A DNA stretch of 64,000 nucleotides from Taklimakanibacter sp050251035 (GCA_050251035.1 JBFWNN010000031.1:1-64000); one strand, 5' to 3'. Positions 23,150-31,796 are shown, counted from the stretch's first letter. Notes: generated from the sequence alone by a model not told the origin. Program-made: numbers and translations.

Positions 23150-24679
23150 GGCATGCGCGGCCGGGCTGGCGCGCCGCAGCATGAGGACGGCGAGCCCGGC
23201 CGCCACCACCGCGATCGCCGCGCTGATGATCGCCGTCGTCGCCAAGGCGTCGGTGAAGACGAGGCGCGCGGTGGCGAGCATGGCGGCGCCGGCCTCAGCC
23301 GGAAGGTCGCCCGCCACGGCGACGGCGCCGCCCAGCGTGCCGAGCGCCGCTTCCGCCGCATCGGTCGGGGTGCCCAGGGGGATGGCCCCCGTCATGCCGC
23401 CGCGATAGATGGCGGTCATGATGCTGCCGAGGAGCGCAATGCCGAGCGCGCCGCCGACCTCGGCGCTGGTCTCCGAGATCGCCGCGGCGGCGCCGGCGCG
23501 TTCAGGTGGTGCCGCATTCACGACGAAATCGGTCGCCAGCGTGAAGACCGGCGCCAGGCCCAGCGACAGAATGACGAAGCCGGCCACCAGCCAGGCAAAG
23601 CCGTGCTCGGTGCCGATCAGCGACAGCATGAGGCAGGCGGCCGCCGCGACCGTGAGTCCGCCCGTCATCACATATGCCGGATGCAGCCTGCGCACGAAGC
23701 GCGGCGCCAGCATCGAGCTCAGCATGAAGGCGAGGCCGGACGGCGCCGTCCACAGGCCGGCTTCGAGCGGGCTCATGCCGAGGACGAGCTGCAGATATTG
23801 CGAGATGAACAGGAAGAAGCCGAAGGCGACGAGCACGCCCAGCATATAGACGGCGAGCGAGGCGCTGAAGGCCGGGTTGCGGAAGAGCGTCAGGTCGATG
23901 AGCGGATCGGCGAGCTGGCGCTGGCGGTGGGCGAAGGCCAAGGCCAGTACGACGCCGATCAGCACCGACAGGACCGGCCGCCAGCCCGCGCCATATTCGG
24001 CGAACTGCTTCAGCCCGTAAATGACGGCGAGCACGGCGACGAGCGACAAGGCCGCGCTCAGGAGGTCGAGCCGGGTCGCCGCCGGATCGCGGAACTCGGG
24101 CAGCAGGATCGGCGCCAGGACGAGCAGCAGGACCATGATCGGCACGTTCACGAGGAAGACCGATCCCCACCAGAAATGCTCGAGCAGGACGCCACCGAAG
24201 AGCGGGCCGACCACGCCGCCGATCGAATAGCTCGCGACCCAGATGCCGATGGCGGTGGTGCGCTCCGCCGGATCGTGGAACATGTTGCGGATGAGCGAGA
24301 GCGTCGAGGGCGCGAGCGTGGCGCCGGCGACGCCGAGGACGGCGCGCGCCGCGATCAGCATCGGGGCGGTGGTGGCGAAGGCGGCGAAGATCGAGGCGAG
24401 GCCGAAGGCCAGGGCGCCGATCATCAGCAATTTGCGCCGGCCGATGCGGTCGCCGAGATTGCCCATGATGATGAGCGAGCCGGCGACGAAGAAGCCGTAG
24501 ATGTCGATGATCCACAGGAGCTGCGAGGCGGAGGGCTTCAGCTGCTCGCTCAATTGCGGCACCGCCAGGTTGAGGACCATGAGGTCCATCGAATAGATCA
24601 GGCAGGGGAGCGCGATGACCGCGAGGCCGATCCATTCGCGGCTGCCGGCCTTGGGTGGCGCTTCGGAGGTGGTGGTCAT
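23144..24679 (-). CDS. MFS drug:H+ antiporter, 14-helix (EmrB/QacA-SmvA type)
   Basis: 511 residues with about fourteen hydrophobic helices. Motif A GNLGDRIGRRKLLMIG follows helix 2, the D in helix 1 is present (YSMDLMVLNLAVPQLSEQL), and motif C is GIWVASYSIGGVVGPLFGG. This combination is typical of the DHA2 family (SmvA, QacA). Exports cationic or hydrophobic toxicants by proton exchange; the substrate is unknown. The 3' end overlaps the HxlR gene. The SDR, DUF1428 and ECF sigma genes lie upstream on the same strand, so transcription may be shared. Confidence 0.92.
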   Translation of the reverse strand: MTTTSEAPPKAGSREWIGLAVIALPCLIYSMDLMVLNLAVPQLSEQLKPSASQLLWIIDIYGFFVAGSLIIMGNLGDRIGRRKLLMIGALAFGLASIFAAFATTAPMLIAARAVLGVAGATLAPSTLSLIRNMFHDPAERTTAIGIWVASYSIGGVVGPLFGGVLLEHFWWGSVFLVNVPIMVLLLVLAPILLPEFRDPAATRLDLLSAALSLVAVLAVIYGLKQFAEYGAGWRPVLSVLIGVVLALAFAHRQRQLADPLIDLTLFRNPAFSASLAVYMLGVLVAFGFFLFISQYLQLVLGMSPLEAGLWTAPSGLAFMLSSMLAPRFVRRLHPAYVMTGGLTVAAAACLMLSLIGTEHGFAWLVAGFVILSLGLAPVFTLATDFVVNAAPPERAGAAAAISETSAEVGGALGIALLGSIMTAIYRGGMTGAIPLGTPTDAAEAALGTLGGAVAVAGDLPAEAGAAMLATARLVFTDALATTAIISAAIAVVAAGLAVLMLRRASPAAHAS

Positions 24680-24721
24680 GTCCCTACCTTGTCATAGCGT
24701 GATGGTGATACCTGTCAGGAG

Positions 24722-25513
24722 CTAGTCGAGGAGCGCCCCGCAGGTGAGATTGGCGACGGTGCCGGTCATGGCGCCGGCCTTGTCCGAGGCCATGAAGGCG
24801 GCCGTGCTCGCCACCTCGTCCAGCGTCGGATAGCGCTTGAGCAAGGTCTCGGCGGGGCCCGAGAGCATCGCCTCGACCGTCGTTCCGGCCTTGTCGGCGG
24901 ACGGCTGGAACACCGCGCGCGCATGCGAGCCCTCGGCCAGCGCCTGCGGCAAGGCATGCGGCCTCAGGCAGATCACGCGGATGCCGGAGGGCGCCAGCTC
25001 ACAGGCGAGCAGGCGCGAGAAGCCTTCGATCGCGGCGCAGGCGACGCCGAAGCCGATATAGCCGACCCCGGGCAGGTTTCCGCCGGGCGTGGAGAGCGTC
25101 AGGATGACGCCAGATTTGCGTTTCGCCATGTGCCAGGCCACCGCCTTGGCGGTGATGAAATGCGCCTGGGCATAGGCGATGATCGGGAAGGCATAGTCGT
25201 CGAGCGCGAGCTCGGCGAAGGGCGTGCCCTGGACGTGGAACAGCCCGATCGCATTGAGCGCGATGTCGATGCCGCCGGTCTTGGCCGCGACCAGGTCGGC
25301 ATGCGCCTTGACCGCTTCCTCGTCGAAGGCGTCGATCTCGGTGACCTCGACCGCGCCGCCCTCTCTCGTTATGTCGGCCGCGACCCGCGCCAGCCTGCTC
25401 AAGGTGCGGCCGGCGAGGAATATTCTGGCGCCCTCGCGGGCGAAGGCGCGCGCCACTGCGCCGCCAATGGCGCCACCGCCGCCATAGACGATGGCGGTCT
25501 TGTTCGCGAGCAT
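24722..25513 (-). CDS. Short-chain dehydrogenase/reductase
   Basis: 263 residues, classical SDR with a modified cofactor loop (YGGGGAIGGAVARAFAREGARIFLAGR). The catalytic Tyr-Lys part is altered: where YxxxK is expected the protein reads GNLPGVGYIGFGVACAAIEGF, with no lysine four residues after the tyrosine. The catalytic Ser position is LTLSTPGG. It may therefore bind a nucleotide without standard dehydrogenase chemistry. AGGAG lies 6 nt before the ATG at 25513, which excludes the longer in-frame start. It lies 10 bp after the DUF1428 gene. Confidence 0.87.
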   Translation of the reverse strand: MLANKTAIVYGGGGAIGGAVARAFAREGARIFLAGRTLSRLARVAADITREGGAVEVTEIDAFDEEAVKAHADLVAAKTGGIDIALNAIGLFHVQGTPFAELALDDYAFPIIAYAQAHFITAKAVAWHMAKRKSGVILTLSTPGGNLPGVGYIGFGVACAAIEGFSRLLACELAPSGIRVICLRPHALPQALAEGSHARAVFQPSADKAGTTVEAMLSGPAETLLKRYPTLDEVASTAAFMASDKAGAMTGTVANLTCGALLD

Positions 25514-25523
25514 GAAGAACTCC

Positions 25524-25880
25524 TCAGATGTCGACGATGACCTTGAAGCCGCCATAGATCATGCGTTTGCTGTCGAAGGGACTGTTCTCCGGACCCATCG
25601 CGCCGAGGCGCGGATCGGCCATCACCTTCTTGTTGATGCGATCGCGGGCGGCCCGCGACTTGTAGGTGATCCAGGCGAAGATCACGGTCTCGTTCGGCTT
25701 CCGCTTCACGCTGCGCGGAAAGGACGTGATCTTGCCCATGGGCACGTCGTCGGCGACGCACTCCTTGTAGTCGAGCGCGCCATACTCGCGCCAGATCTTG
25801 CCGGCGAGCTTCGCCAGCTTCTTGTATTTGTCGAGATTCTTCTTCGGAACAGCGACGATGAAGCCATCGACATAAGCCAT
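25524..25880 (-). CDS. DUF1428 family protein
   Basis: 118 residues, the full usual length of the DUF1428 (YbaA-like) family, which has a ferredoxin-like dimeric alpha-beta barrel fold and no known activity. Diagnostic stretches are MAYVDGFIVAVPKKNLDKYKK, WREYGALDYKECVADDVP, VIFAWITYKSRAARDRINKKVMADPR and KRMIYGGFKVIVD. Such proteins often accompany DGPF/YCII and ECF sigma genes, as here. Start at 25880 rather than the longer in-frame start, because family members begin MAYVDG. Confidence 0.9.
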   Translation of the reverse strand: MAYVDGFIVAVPKKNLDKYKKLAKLAGKIWREYGALDYKECVADDVPMGKITSFPRSVKRKPNETVIFAWITYKSRAARDRINKKVMADPRLGAMGPENSPFDSKRMIYGGFKVIVDI

Positions 25881-25908
25881 GATGAGTCTCCTTGAGTTGC
25901 AGAAAAGA

Positions 25909-27165
25909 CTATTGACGGCAGGCTGCCGCACGCTCGAGCAGCAAGGATTTTTCGCGGGCGTTCTGCGTCAGGTCCGCGGCGCGGCGGAATTCCACTTCGG
26001 CTTCGCCCAGGCGGCCGAGCTTGACGAGAAAGTCGCCCCTGACGCTGGGCAGCAGATAATAGGTTTTGAGCGCCGCCTCGCCCAGCAAGGGATCGACGAG
26101 GTCGAGCCCGGCCTGCGGACCCTTCACCATTGCATGCGCGACGGCGCGGTTGAGCTCGACGACCGGCGATCCCGCGCGGGCCGCCAGCGCATCGTAGAGG
26201 GCCGCGATCCGCGCCCAGTCGGTCCGCGCCGCCTCGGTCGCGCGCGCGTGACAGGCGGCGATCGCCGCCTGGAGACCATAGGGTCCGAGCATGGGGCGCA
26301 AGGCTTCGGCGCGCGCCAGCGCCGCCAGGCCGCGGCGGATGAGAAGCTGGTCCCACAAGGAGCGATCCTGATCGAGAAGCAGGATCGGCTCGCCTGCGGG
26401 GCCGGTCCGGGCCGCGATGCGCGAGGCCTGGATCTCCATCAGCGCCGTCAGCCCGAAGACCTCCGCTTCCGCCGGCATCAGGCCGCACAGGATGCGGCCC
26501 AGCCGCATGGCCTCCTCGCACAGCTGCGGACGCATCCAGTCGTCGCCCTGGGTCGCCGAATATCCCTCGTTGAAGGTGAGATAGATGACCTCGAGAACCG
26601 AGGCGAGCCGCGCCACGAGCTCGGGCCCGCGCGGGATCTCGAAAGGAATGCGCTTCTCCGCCAAAGTGCGCTTGGCGCGCACGATGCGCTGCGCGATCGT
26701 CGGCTCCGCCAGCAGGAAGCCCTTCGCGATCTCCTCGGTGGTGAGGCCGGAGATGAGGCGCAAGGTCAAGGCGGTGCGCGCATCGGTCGGGAGCACCGGA
26801 TGGCAGGAGACGAAGATCAGCCGCAACAGGTCGTCGCCCACCGGATCGTCGAGCGCTTCCTCCAGCGCCGCGAGCGCGGTTTCCTGTTCGGCATCGCGCT
26901 CGCGCCCAATCTCGGCATGCTTGCCTTCGGCCAGCTTCGCCTTGCGCGCTCGGTCGATGGCGCGGTTCCTGGCCGTGGTCATCAGCCAGGCGCCGGGCTT
27001 GTCGGGAATGCCGGTCTTCGGCCATTGCTCGAGAGCGAGCAGCAAGGCGTCCTGGGCCAGCTCTTCCGCCTGGCTCAAGTCGCGCGTGAAGCGGGCGAGA
27101 CTCGCAATGAGCTTCGCCTGCTCGATCCGCCAGACGGCGTCGATTGCCTGATGGGCCCCGGACAT
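25909..27165 (-). CDS. ECF RNA polymerase sigma factor with C-terminal TPR-like extension (ECF42 type)
   Basis: 418 residues, twice the length of ordinary ECF sigma factors. Region 2 (about 10-75: RFTRDLSQAEELAQDALLLALEQWP, PGAWLMTTARNRAID) and region 4 (about 115-170: RLISGLTTEEIAKGFLLAEPTIAQRIVRAKRTL) are followed by a 230-residue helical domain (FNEGYSATQGDDWMRPQLCEEAMRLGRIL...). This architecture is the ECF42 group, which has no anti-sigma factor and is linked to DGPF (YCII) proteins; two such genes lie directly upstream on the same strand. The C-terminal domain probably carries the sensory function. Confidence 0.93.
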   Translation of the reverse strand: MSGAHQAIDAVWRIEQAKLIASLARFTRDLSQAEELAQDALLLALEQWPKTGIPDKPGAWLMTTARNRAIDRARKAKLAEGKHAEIGRERDAEQETALAALEEALDDPVGDDLLRLIFVSCHPVLPTDARTALTLRLISGLTTEEIAKGFLLAEPTIAQRIVRAKRTLAEKRIPFEIPRGPELVARLASVLEVIYLTFNEGYSATQGDDWMRPQLCEEAMRLGRILCGLMPAEAEVFGLTALMEIQASRIAARTGPAGEPILLLDQDRSLWDQLLIRRGLAALARAEALRPMLGPYGLQAAIAACHARATEAARTDWARIAALYDALAARAGSPVVELNRAVAHAMVKGPQAGLDLVDPLLGEAALKTYYLLPSVRGDFLVKLGRLGEAEVEFRRAADLTQNAREKSLLLERAAACRQ

Positions 27166-27272
27166 GATGTCCGATCACACCATCTTCGCTCATCTGCCGC
27201 AAGGTCTCGCGCCGCATGCCATCCTCGAAGGTGAGGGCCCGCGACAGACTTGTGTCGCGGGCCGGTTTCCGT

Positions 27273-27698
27273 TTACGTCCTGGAGAGCTTCTTGGTTTCC
27301 GCCATGATGCGCTCCTCCTGAGCGCGCAGCTCGGGCGTGAAGGCTTCGCCGAAATCCTCCGCTTCGAAGACCGGGCGGATCTCGAGCACGTCGCCGTCCT
27401 GCATCGGGCAGCGCTTGACCCAGTCGAGGGCTTCCGCCATCGACTTCACCTGCCAGATCCAGAAGCCGGCAACGAGCTCCTTGCTCTCGGCGAAGGGACC
27501 GTCGATGACGCGCGGCTCCTTGTCGGAGAAGCGCACGCGCTTGCCCTTGGAGGAGGGATGCAGCCCTTCGCCCGCCAGCATGATACCGGCCTTGACCAGC
27601 TCTTCATTGTAATTGCCCATCGCCGCCAGGAGCTCGGTCGAGGGCATGACGCCCGCTTCCGTGTCCTTGTCGGCTCTCACGAACACTACGACTTTCAT
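27273..27698 (-). CDS. YCII-related (DGPF) protein
   Basis: 141 residues, a dimeric alpha-beta barrel of the YCII/DGPF family. The name-giving motif is visible as VIDGPFAESKELVAGFWIWQVKS. It opens with MKVVVFVRADKDTEAGVMPS, shared with the paralog at 28183. No enzyme activity is established for the group, but it is co-encoded with ECF42 sigma factors and is a plausible regulon member. Ten bp after the VOC gene; the ECF gene follows about 108 bp downstream. Confidence 0.92.
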   Translation of the reverse strand: MKVVVFVRADKDTEAGVMPSTELLAAMGNYNEELVKAGIMLAGEGLHPSSKGKRVRFSDKEPRVIDGPFAESKELVAGFWIWQVKSMAEALDWVKRCPMQDGDVLEIRPVFEAEDFGEAFTPELRAQEERIMAETKKLSRT

Positions 27699-27708
27699 GA
27701 TGGCCTCC

Positions 27709-28149
27709 TCACGGCGCCTCGGGCGCCACGACCATCCAGCTCACCCCGAACTTGTCGGCGAGCACGCCAAAGCTCGTGGCGAAGAAGGTCTTGATCAGGG
27801 GCTGCTGGACCTGGCCGCCGGCGGCGAGGCCCTCGAAGATCCGCTTGGCCTCGGTGTCGTCCTTGGCCTGGATGGCGAGCGAGATGCCGCCGAAACTGGC
27901 CTTGCCCGAGCAGAAGCCGTCGGAGGCCATGATCAGCGATTCGCCGATCTTGAATTCCGAATGCATGATCTTCTCGCCGGCATCGGCCGGAGGCCCGCCC
28001 ATGTCGCCGCAGCCTTGGTCGGCGGGGTCCATGGGGGGCGCCTCCTTGAAGCGCATCTTCACATTCACCTGGGCGCCTACCGCCTTGGTGTAGAAATCGA
28101 GAGCCTCTTCGGCCCGGCCCTCGAACGACAGATAGGGTTGAACACGCAT
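27709..28149 (-). CDS. VOC-family protein (PhnB-like)
   Basis: 146 residues. Vicinal-oxygen-chelate fold protein of the PhnB/DUF1338-like group: MRVQPYLSFEGRAEEALDFYTKAVGA at the start, IMHSEFKIGESLIMASDG in the middle and FFATSFGVLADKFGVSWMVV at the end are typical. A Cys/Gly-rich insertion (DQGCGDMGGPPADAG) sits in the usual loop. Function unknown. It is the middle gene of the YCII-VOC-YCII set, with 10-34 bp gaps. Confidence 0.9.
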   Translation of the reverse strand: MRVQPYLSFEGRAEEALDFYTKAVGAQVNVKMRFKEAPPMDPADQGCGDMGGPPADAGEKIMHSEFKIGESLIMASDGFCSGKASFGGISLAIQAKDDTEAKRIFEGLAAGGQVQQPLIKTFFATSFGVLADKFGVSWMVVAPEAP

Positions 28150-28182
28150 GGTCTCACTCCTCTTTGGTTGATCTGGGGGAAC

Positions 28183-28596
28183 TCACTTCCTTGCTGCCGC
28201 AACCCCCATGTCGCGGAATCTCTCGATCGCCTCGCCCTGGGTGAAATCCTCAAGCTCGAATAGTTGGCGGACTTCGATCTCGCAGTCCTCGGCATGCGGA
28301 TTGGGGAAGCGGCGGGCCCATTCGAGGGCCTCGGCGCGCGACTTCACCTGGATGATGGTGTAGCCGGCGATCAGTTCCTTGGTCTCGGCGAAGGGCCCGT
28401 CGATGACGCTGCGCTTGCCGCCCTCATAGCGGATGCGCCAGCCCTTGGCGGAAGGGTGCAGCCCATTGGCGTCGAGCAGCACGCCGGCCTTGGCCAGCTC
28501 CTGATGATAGTCGGCCATGGCGGACAGCATGTCCTCCTCCGGCATGACGCCCGCTTCCGAATCCTTCGACGCCTTGACGATGATCATGAATCTCAT
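28183..28596 (-). CDS. YCII-related (DGPF) protein, second copy
   Basis: 137 residues, paralogous to the protein at 27273. The motif is VIDGPFAETKELIAGYTIIQVKSRAEALEWARRFP, and the N-terminus MRFMIIVKASKDSEAGVMPEEDML is nearly the same pattern. The two paralogs flank the VOC gene, so the set may have arisen by local duplication. The next gene upstream (DUF899) is 131 bp away, leaving room for a separate promoter. Confidence 0.92.
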   Translation of the reverse strand: MRFMIIVKASKDSEAGVMPEEDMLSAMADYHQELAKAGVLLDANGLHPSAKGWRIRYEGGKRSVIDGPFAETKELIAGYTIIQVKSRAEALEWARRFPNPHAEDCEIEVRQLFELEDFTQGEAIERFRDMGVAAARK

Positions 28597-28727
28597 GGGT
28601 TTCCTCCGTTCTTCTCGATGGCGAGCCGCACCGGCTGCACCAGGACGACGAATGAGCGGCGACGAAATCGACAGGCCTTCCGAAAAAAATCGAAGAATCT
28701 TCTGACCTGGCGGCAGAAGAGGGCGGC

Positions 28728-29411
28728 TTAAGCCCCTTGCCGGCCCAAGGGCGTCAGATCGAGATAATGCAGCACCGGCACCATGGTTTCGACGCCGCGC
28801 GCATAGGTGGAATAGGTGTGGAACACCGTATCGCCCCCGCGCAGGAACACGCTGACGCCGTGATGCTCGCCATCGGCGAACCAGGGCTCGCCATTGGCGA
28901 GATGCTCGGCGCGCGGACGGTAGTTGTATTCGGAGGGCGCGACCGTCTCGTCCGTCGTGGCCTGGAAGTCGTAGTTGAAGTCGCTGCCGAAGGACGAATA
29001 GAGCGGGATGTCCCAGCCCTGAAGCTTGCGATAGGCTTCGAGCTTGGCCTGCGGCGCCCGCCCGATGACGGCAAAGGACGTGTCATGCTCATGCAGCCCG
29101 GCGAGATTGGGGAGGTCCCTGACGAAGCCGGTGCAGCCCGAACAGGCCTTGTCCCAGGCCGGATCGTACATGAAGTGATAGACGATGAGCTGACGGCGTC
29201 CCTGGAAGAGATCGCGGAGCTTGACCTGGCCCTCGGGGCCCTCGAAGACATAGTCCTTCTCGATCTTGACCATCGGCAGCCGGCGCCGCGCCGCGCTGAG
29301 CGCATCGCGCTCGCGCGTCAGGTGCTTTTCCTTCTCGAGAAACTCCTTGCGCGCGGCGATCCATTCGGAGCGCGTGACGGCCCTGGGCAGGGCTGTTGGG
29401 TTATCCGGCAT
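28728..29411 (-). CDS. DUF899 thioredoxin-like protein, copy 1
   Basis: 227 residues of the DUF899 family, a thioredoxin-like fold with a CxxC pair. Here the pair is C90-S-G-C93 in DPAWDKACSGCTGFVRDLPNL. Other family stretches are VYHFMYDP, YSSFGSDFNYDF, GVSVFLRGGDTVFHTYSTYARG and LHYLDLTPLGR. Activity unknown; a redox role is inferred from the Cys pair. AGGAAGGA lies upstream of the ATG at 29411, making the longer frame start unlikely. Divergent from a MarR regulator that has an operator-like palindrome in its promoter. Confidence 0.9.
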   Translation of the reverse strand: MPDNPTALPRAVTRSEWIAARKEFLEKEKHLTRERDALSAARRRLPMVKIEKDYVFEGPEGQVKLRDLFQGRRQLIVYHFMYDPAWDKACSGCTGFVRDLPNLAGLHEHDTSFAVIGRAPQAKLEAYRKLQGWDIPLYSSFGSDFNYDFQATTDETVAPSEYNYRPRAEHLANGEPWFADGEHHGVSVFLRGGDTVFHTYSTYARGVETMVPVLHYLDLTPLGRQGA

Positions 29412-29513
29412 GACAGTCCTTCCTGTTCCCGTTAGCGGCGGCATGCGCCTTGGGCCAAGTGTTGCGATTCGATTGATTGAGCGAAGCGTCCCGGATCCGC
29501 ACGATCGATGATC

Positions 29514-29541
29514 TTGACAAATAAGTTGATATCAACATAAT
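29514..29541 (+). promoter_or_regulatory. marR promoter with palindromic operator in the spacer
   Basis: A perfect -35 TTGACA (29514-29519) and -10 CATAAT (29536-29541) are 16 bp apart. The spacer holds the perfect 12-bp palindrome GTTGATATCAAC (29525-29536), a plausible MarR autoregulatory operator. Transcription would start close to the ATG at 29548, predicting a leaderless or almost leaderless mRNA. Confidence 0.65.
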
Positions 29542-29547
29542 ACATGC

Positions 29548-29994
29548 ATGTCAACTCCGAAAATCCTGCCCTTCGCGGCGACGCTTCAGGTGCGCGACCA
29601 TTGCCTGTGCCTCGCCGTGCAGCGGGCGGCGCGGGCCTTGGCACGGCGGTTCGACGATGCGATGCGCGCGATGGATCTCACCCATGGGCAGTTCTCGCTC
29701 TTGATGAGCCTCAACCGGCCGGAGCCGCCGAGCATCGGCGAGGTGGCGCATTTCCTGGCGATGGACCGCACCACACTCACCGCCAATCTCAAGCCGCTGG
29801 CGCGGCGCGGCCTCGTCAAGGTAACGGTCGACAAGGAGGACCGGCGCAGCCGCCGCCTCACGCTGACGGCGGCGGGCCATGCGCTGCTCATCAGGGCGCT
29901 GCCGGTCTGGAAGGCGACGCATGCCGAGATCGACGCGCTGCTCGCGGGCCAGAAGCCCGATCATCTGCGCAAGGTGCTGGCGCTCTTGTCCTAG
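29548..29994 (+). CDS. MarR-family transcriptional regulator
   Basis: 148 residues with the MarR winged helix-turn-helix in the centre (LTHGQFSLLMSLNRPEPPSIGEVAHFLAMDRTTLTANLKPLARRGLVKV) and the wing DKEDRRSRRLTLTAAG. No Shine-Dalgarno precedes the ATG; the promoter is so close that a leaderless transcript is likely. Divergent from DUF899 copy 1 and convergent with DUF899 copy 2. Ligand unknown. It probably represses itself and possibly the divergent gene through the palindrome at 29525. Confidence 0.92.
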   Translation: MSTPKILPFAATLQVRDHCLCLAVQRAARALARRFDDAMRAMDLTHGQFSLLMSLNRPEPPSIGEVAHFLAMDRTTLTANLKPLARRGLVKVTVDKEDRRSRRLTLTAAGHALLIRALPVWKATHAEIDALLAGQKPDHLRKVLALLS

Positions 29995-30081
29995 ACGCAT
30001 CGTCATCTCCTCACGATGGTTCCGGCCGAGCCGGAACCCTTAGCCCGATTTCCGCAAGACCGGCGTTGCCGATATTGCTTT

Positions 30082-30819
30082 CTAGGCGCAGCAACCTCCG
30101 GCCTTGCCCTTTGCCGCGTAGCGGTCGTGCCGCCTGACCCAGTCGGTGAGGTCGTGATTGGGCCCGGTCTCGTTGCGGCCCTTGGGCGTCATGTCGAGAT
30201 AGGCATAAGCGGTCAGCGCTTCCTCGCCGCCGCGTCCATAGGTGGAGTAGGTGTGGAAGATCTCGCCCGCATCATTCTTATAGAAGATGCTGATGCCGGA
30301 GAGATCCTCGATGCCCACTTCGGTCATGCGGTAATTGTAATAGGCCGTGCCGCTTTCGACCGCCTCCGGCGTGAAGGACACGTTGAAGTCATAGTTGAAA
30401 TCGCTGCCGAAGGACGAGACGAAGGGAAATGTCCAACCCATGCGCCGGCGATAGGCGTCGATCTCGGCAAGGGGCGCGCGCGCCACAGCGACATAGGCGA
30501 CGTCGTGATGCGCGATATGCATGAGCGCGCCTGCGACCTGGTCGACCTCGAAGGAGCAGCCGACACAGCCTTCGATCTCGCCGGGGGCCATCATGAAATG
30601 CTTGACGATGAGCTGGCTCTTGCCCTGGAAGAGCTCAGCGAGTGTGCGCCGGCCTTCGAGCGTGTCGAAGACATAGGTCTTCGCGACCTTGACCCAGGGC
30701 AGCTCGCGGCGCTCGGCGTTCAGTTCGTCGCGCAGCTTTGTGAAGGCCTTTTCCTTCGTGAGGAAAGCCTTGCGCGCCTCGGTCCATTGCTCGCGGGTGA
30801 CGACGGTGTGATGGTTCAT
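30082..30819 (-). CDS. DUF899 thioredoxin-like protein, copy 2
   Basis: 245 residues, paralog of the protein at 28728. The Cys pair is C85-V-G-C88 (EIEGCVGCSFEVDQV), and SSFGSDFNYDFNV and ISIFYKNDAGEIFHTYSTYGRG match the family. Unlike copy 1 it ends with a Cys pair (AKGKAGGCCA), an unusual tail that could bind metal or be redox active; that is speculation. It is the last gene of the ArsR-SRPBCC-SRPBCC operon, 24 bp after the SRPBCC gene. Confidence 0.9.
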   Translation of the reverse strand: MNHHTVVTREQWTEARKAFLTKEKAFTKLRDELNAERRELPWVKVAKTYVFDTLEGRRTLAELFQGKSQLIVKHFMMAPGEIEGCVGCSFEVDQVAGALMHIAHHDVAYVAVARAPLAEIDAYRRRMGWTFPFVSSFGSDFNYDFNVSFTPEAVESGTAYYNYRMTEVGIEDLSGISIFYKNDAGEIFHTYSTYGRGGEEALTAYAYLDMTPKGRNETGPNHDLTDWVRRHDRYAAKGKAGGCCA

Positions 30820-30843
30820 GGCGGTTCTCCTTGACTGACAAAC

Positions 30844-31320
30844 TCAAGCCGTCCGCAAATTGGCGACATAATCCCCGAGCTTCTCGAAGGCCTCGCTCCA
30901 GCCGCCGTCATGGCCGTCGCGCTCCTCGACCGACTGGAAGGGCGCCTGCGTGAAGGTCATGCGCGTCTTGCCGCCTTCCGCCGCGAAGGTCACGGTCACC
31001 AGGTTCTCCTGGCCGCGCTCGCCGTCCTCTTCCCAGGCGAAGGTGAAAACCAGGCGCTCGTTCTCGACGACCTCGCGATAGGTGCCGCGGAACCAGTAAT
31101 CCTTGCCCTCGGCCGAGCGGATCAAGGCGCGATACTGCCCGCCCGCGCGCACGTCGAGCTTGGCCGAAGGTGCCGAGAAGCCCTTGGGCCCCATCCAGCG
31201 CACCATGTGCTCGGGCTCCGTCCACGCCTTGTAGACGAGGACCGGCGGCGCATCGAGGACGCGAGTGATGACGAGCTCCAGCTTGTCCCGGCGGACATCG
31301 GTGTCGTTCGCGGCGATCAT
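30844..31320 (-). CDS. SRPBCC (AHSA1-like) protein, copy 1
   Basis: 158 residues, START/Bet v1-like hydrophobic-pocket fold of the AHSA1 group. Typical landmarks are ITRVLDAPPVLVYKAWTEPEHMVRWMGPKGFSAP, RSAEGKDYWFRGTYREVVENERLVFTFAWE and MTFTQAPFQSVEERDGHDGGWSEAFEKL. Such genes commonly sit directly behind ArsR regulators, as here. Its start overlaps the neighbour's stop by 4 nt (ATGA). The ligand is unknown. Confidence 0.92.
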   Translation of the reverse strand: MIAANDTDVRRDKLELVITRVLDAPPVLVYKAWTEPEHMVRWMGPKGFSAPSAKLDVRAGGQYRALIRSAEGKDYWFRGTYREVVENERLVFTFAWEEDGERGQENLVTVTFAAEGGKTRMTFTQAPFQSVEERDGHDGGWSEAFEKLGDYVANLRTA

Positions 31321-31796
31321 GGCGTTTCCTTTCGCAGCGCCAGCAGGCGCAGATAGTCGTCGATGAGATCGAAGGCGCTGTTCCAGCCTTCCTCATGGCC
31401 GTCGCGGTCGTCGGCCGTGTCGAAGAGGCCTTGATGGAACGTGAGCCGGGTCTTGCCGTTCTCTTCGAGGAAGCGCGCGGTGACGAGGGTGGACGGGCCC
31501 AGGGGCTGGCCCGGAAAATCGAAGCTGTGGGAGAAGACCAGCCGCTCGGGCGGTGAGACCTCGTGAAAGACGCCATAGGAGGAGAACGTCATGCCGTCCG
31601 GCGTGCGGCTTCTGATGCGCCAGGCGCCGCCGACCTTGAGGTCGATCTCGCAGGCGAGCGTGGGGAAGCCCTTCGGGCCCCACCAGTGGATCAGGTGGTC
31701 CGGATCGGTCCACAGCCCGAAGACGACATCGCGCGGCGCCGCGAACAGGCGGCTCATGCGCAATTCGAGGCGCGGGGCGTCAGCTCTGGGAACCAT
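31317..31796 (-). CDS. SRPBCC (AHSA1-like) protein, copy 2
   Basis: 159 residues, same fold as its downstream neighbour (MSRLFAAPRDVVFGLWTDPDHLIHWWGPKGFPTL; FSSYGVFHEVSPPERLVFSHSF; LTFHQGLFDTADDRDGHEEGWNSAFDLIDDYL). It overlaps both neighbours: 4 nt with copy 1 and 17 nt with the ArsR gene. The three are therefore one translationally coupled unit. The pair looks like a tandem duplication that has since diverged. Confidence 0.92.
   Translation of the reverse strand: MVPRADAPRLELRMSRLFAAPRDVVFGLWTDPDHLIHWWGPKGFPTLACEIDLKVGGAWRIRSRTPDGMTFSSYGVFHEVSPPERLVFSHSFDFPGQPLGPSTLVTARFLEENGKTRLTFHQGLFDTADDRDGHEEGWNSAFDLIDDYLRLLALRKETP

Noticed and set aside
23153..24697. A 514-codon plus-strand frame over the MFS gene
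   Set aside because: Arg/Gly/Glu-rich antisense shadow of the 14-helix transporter.
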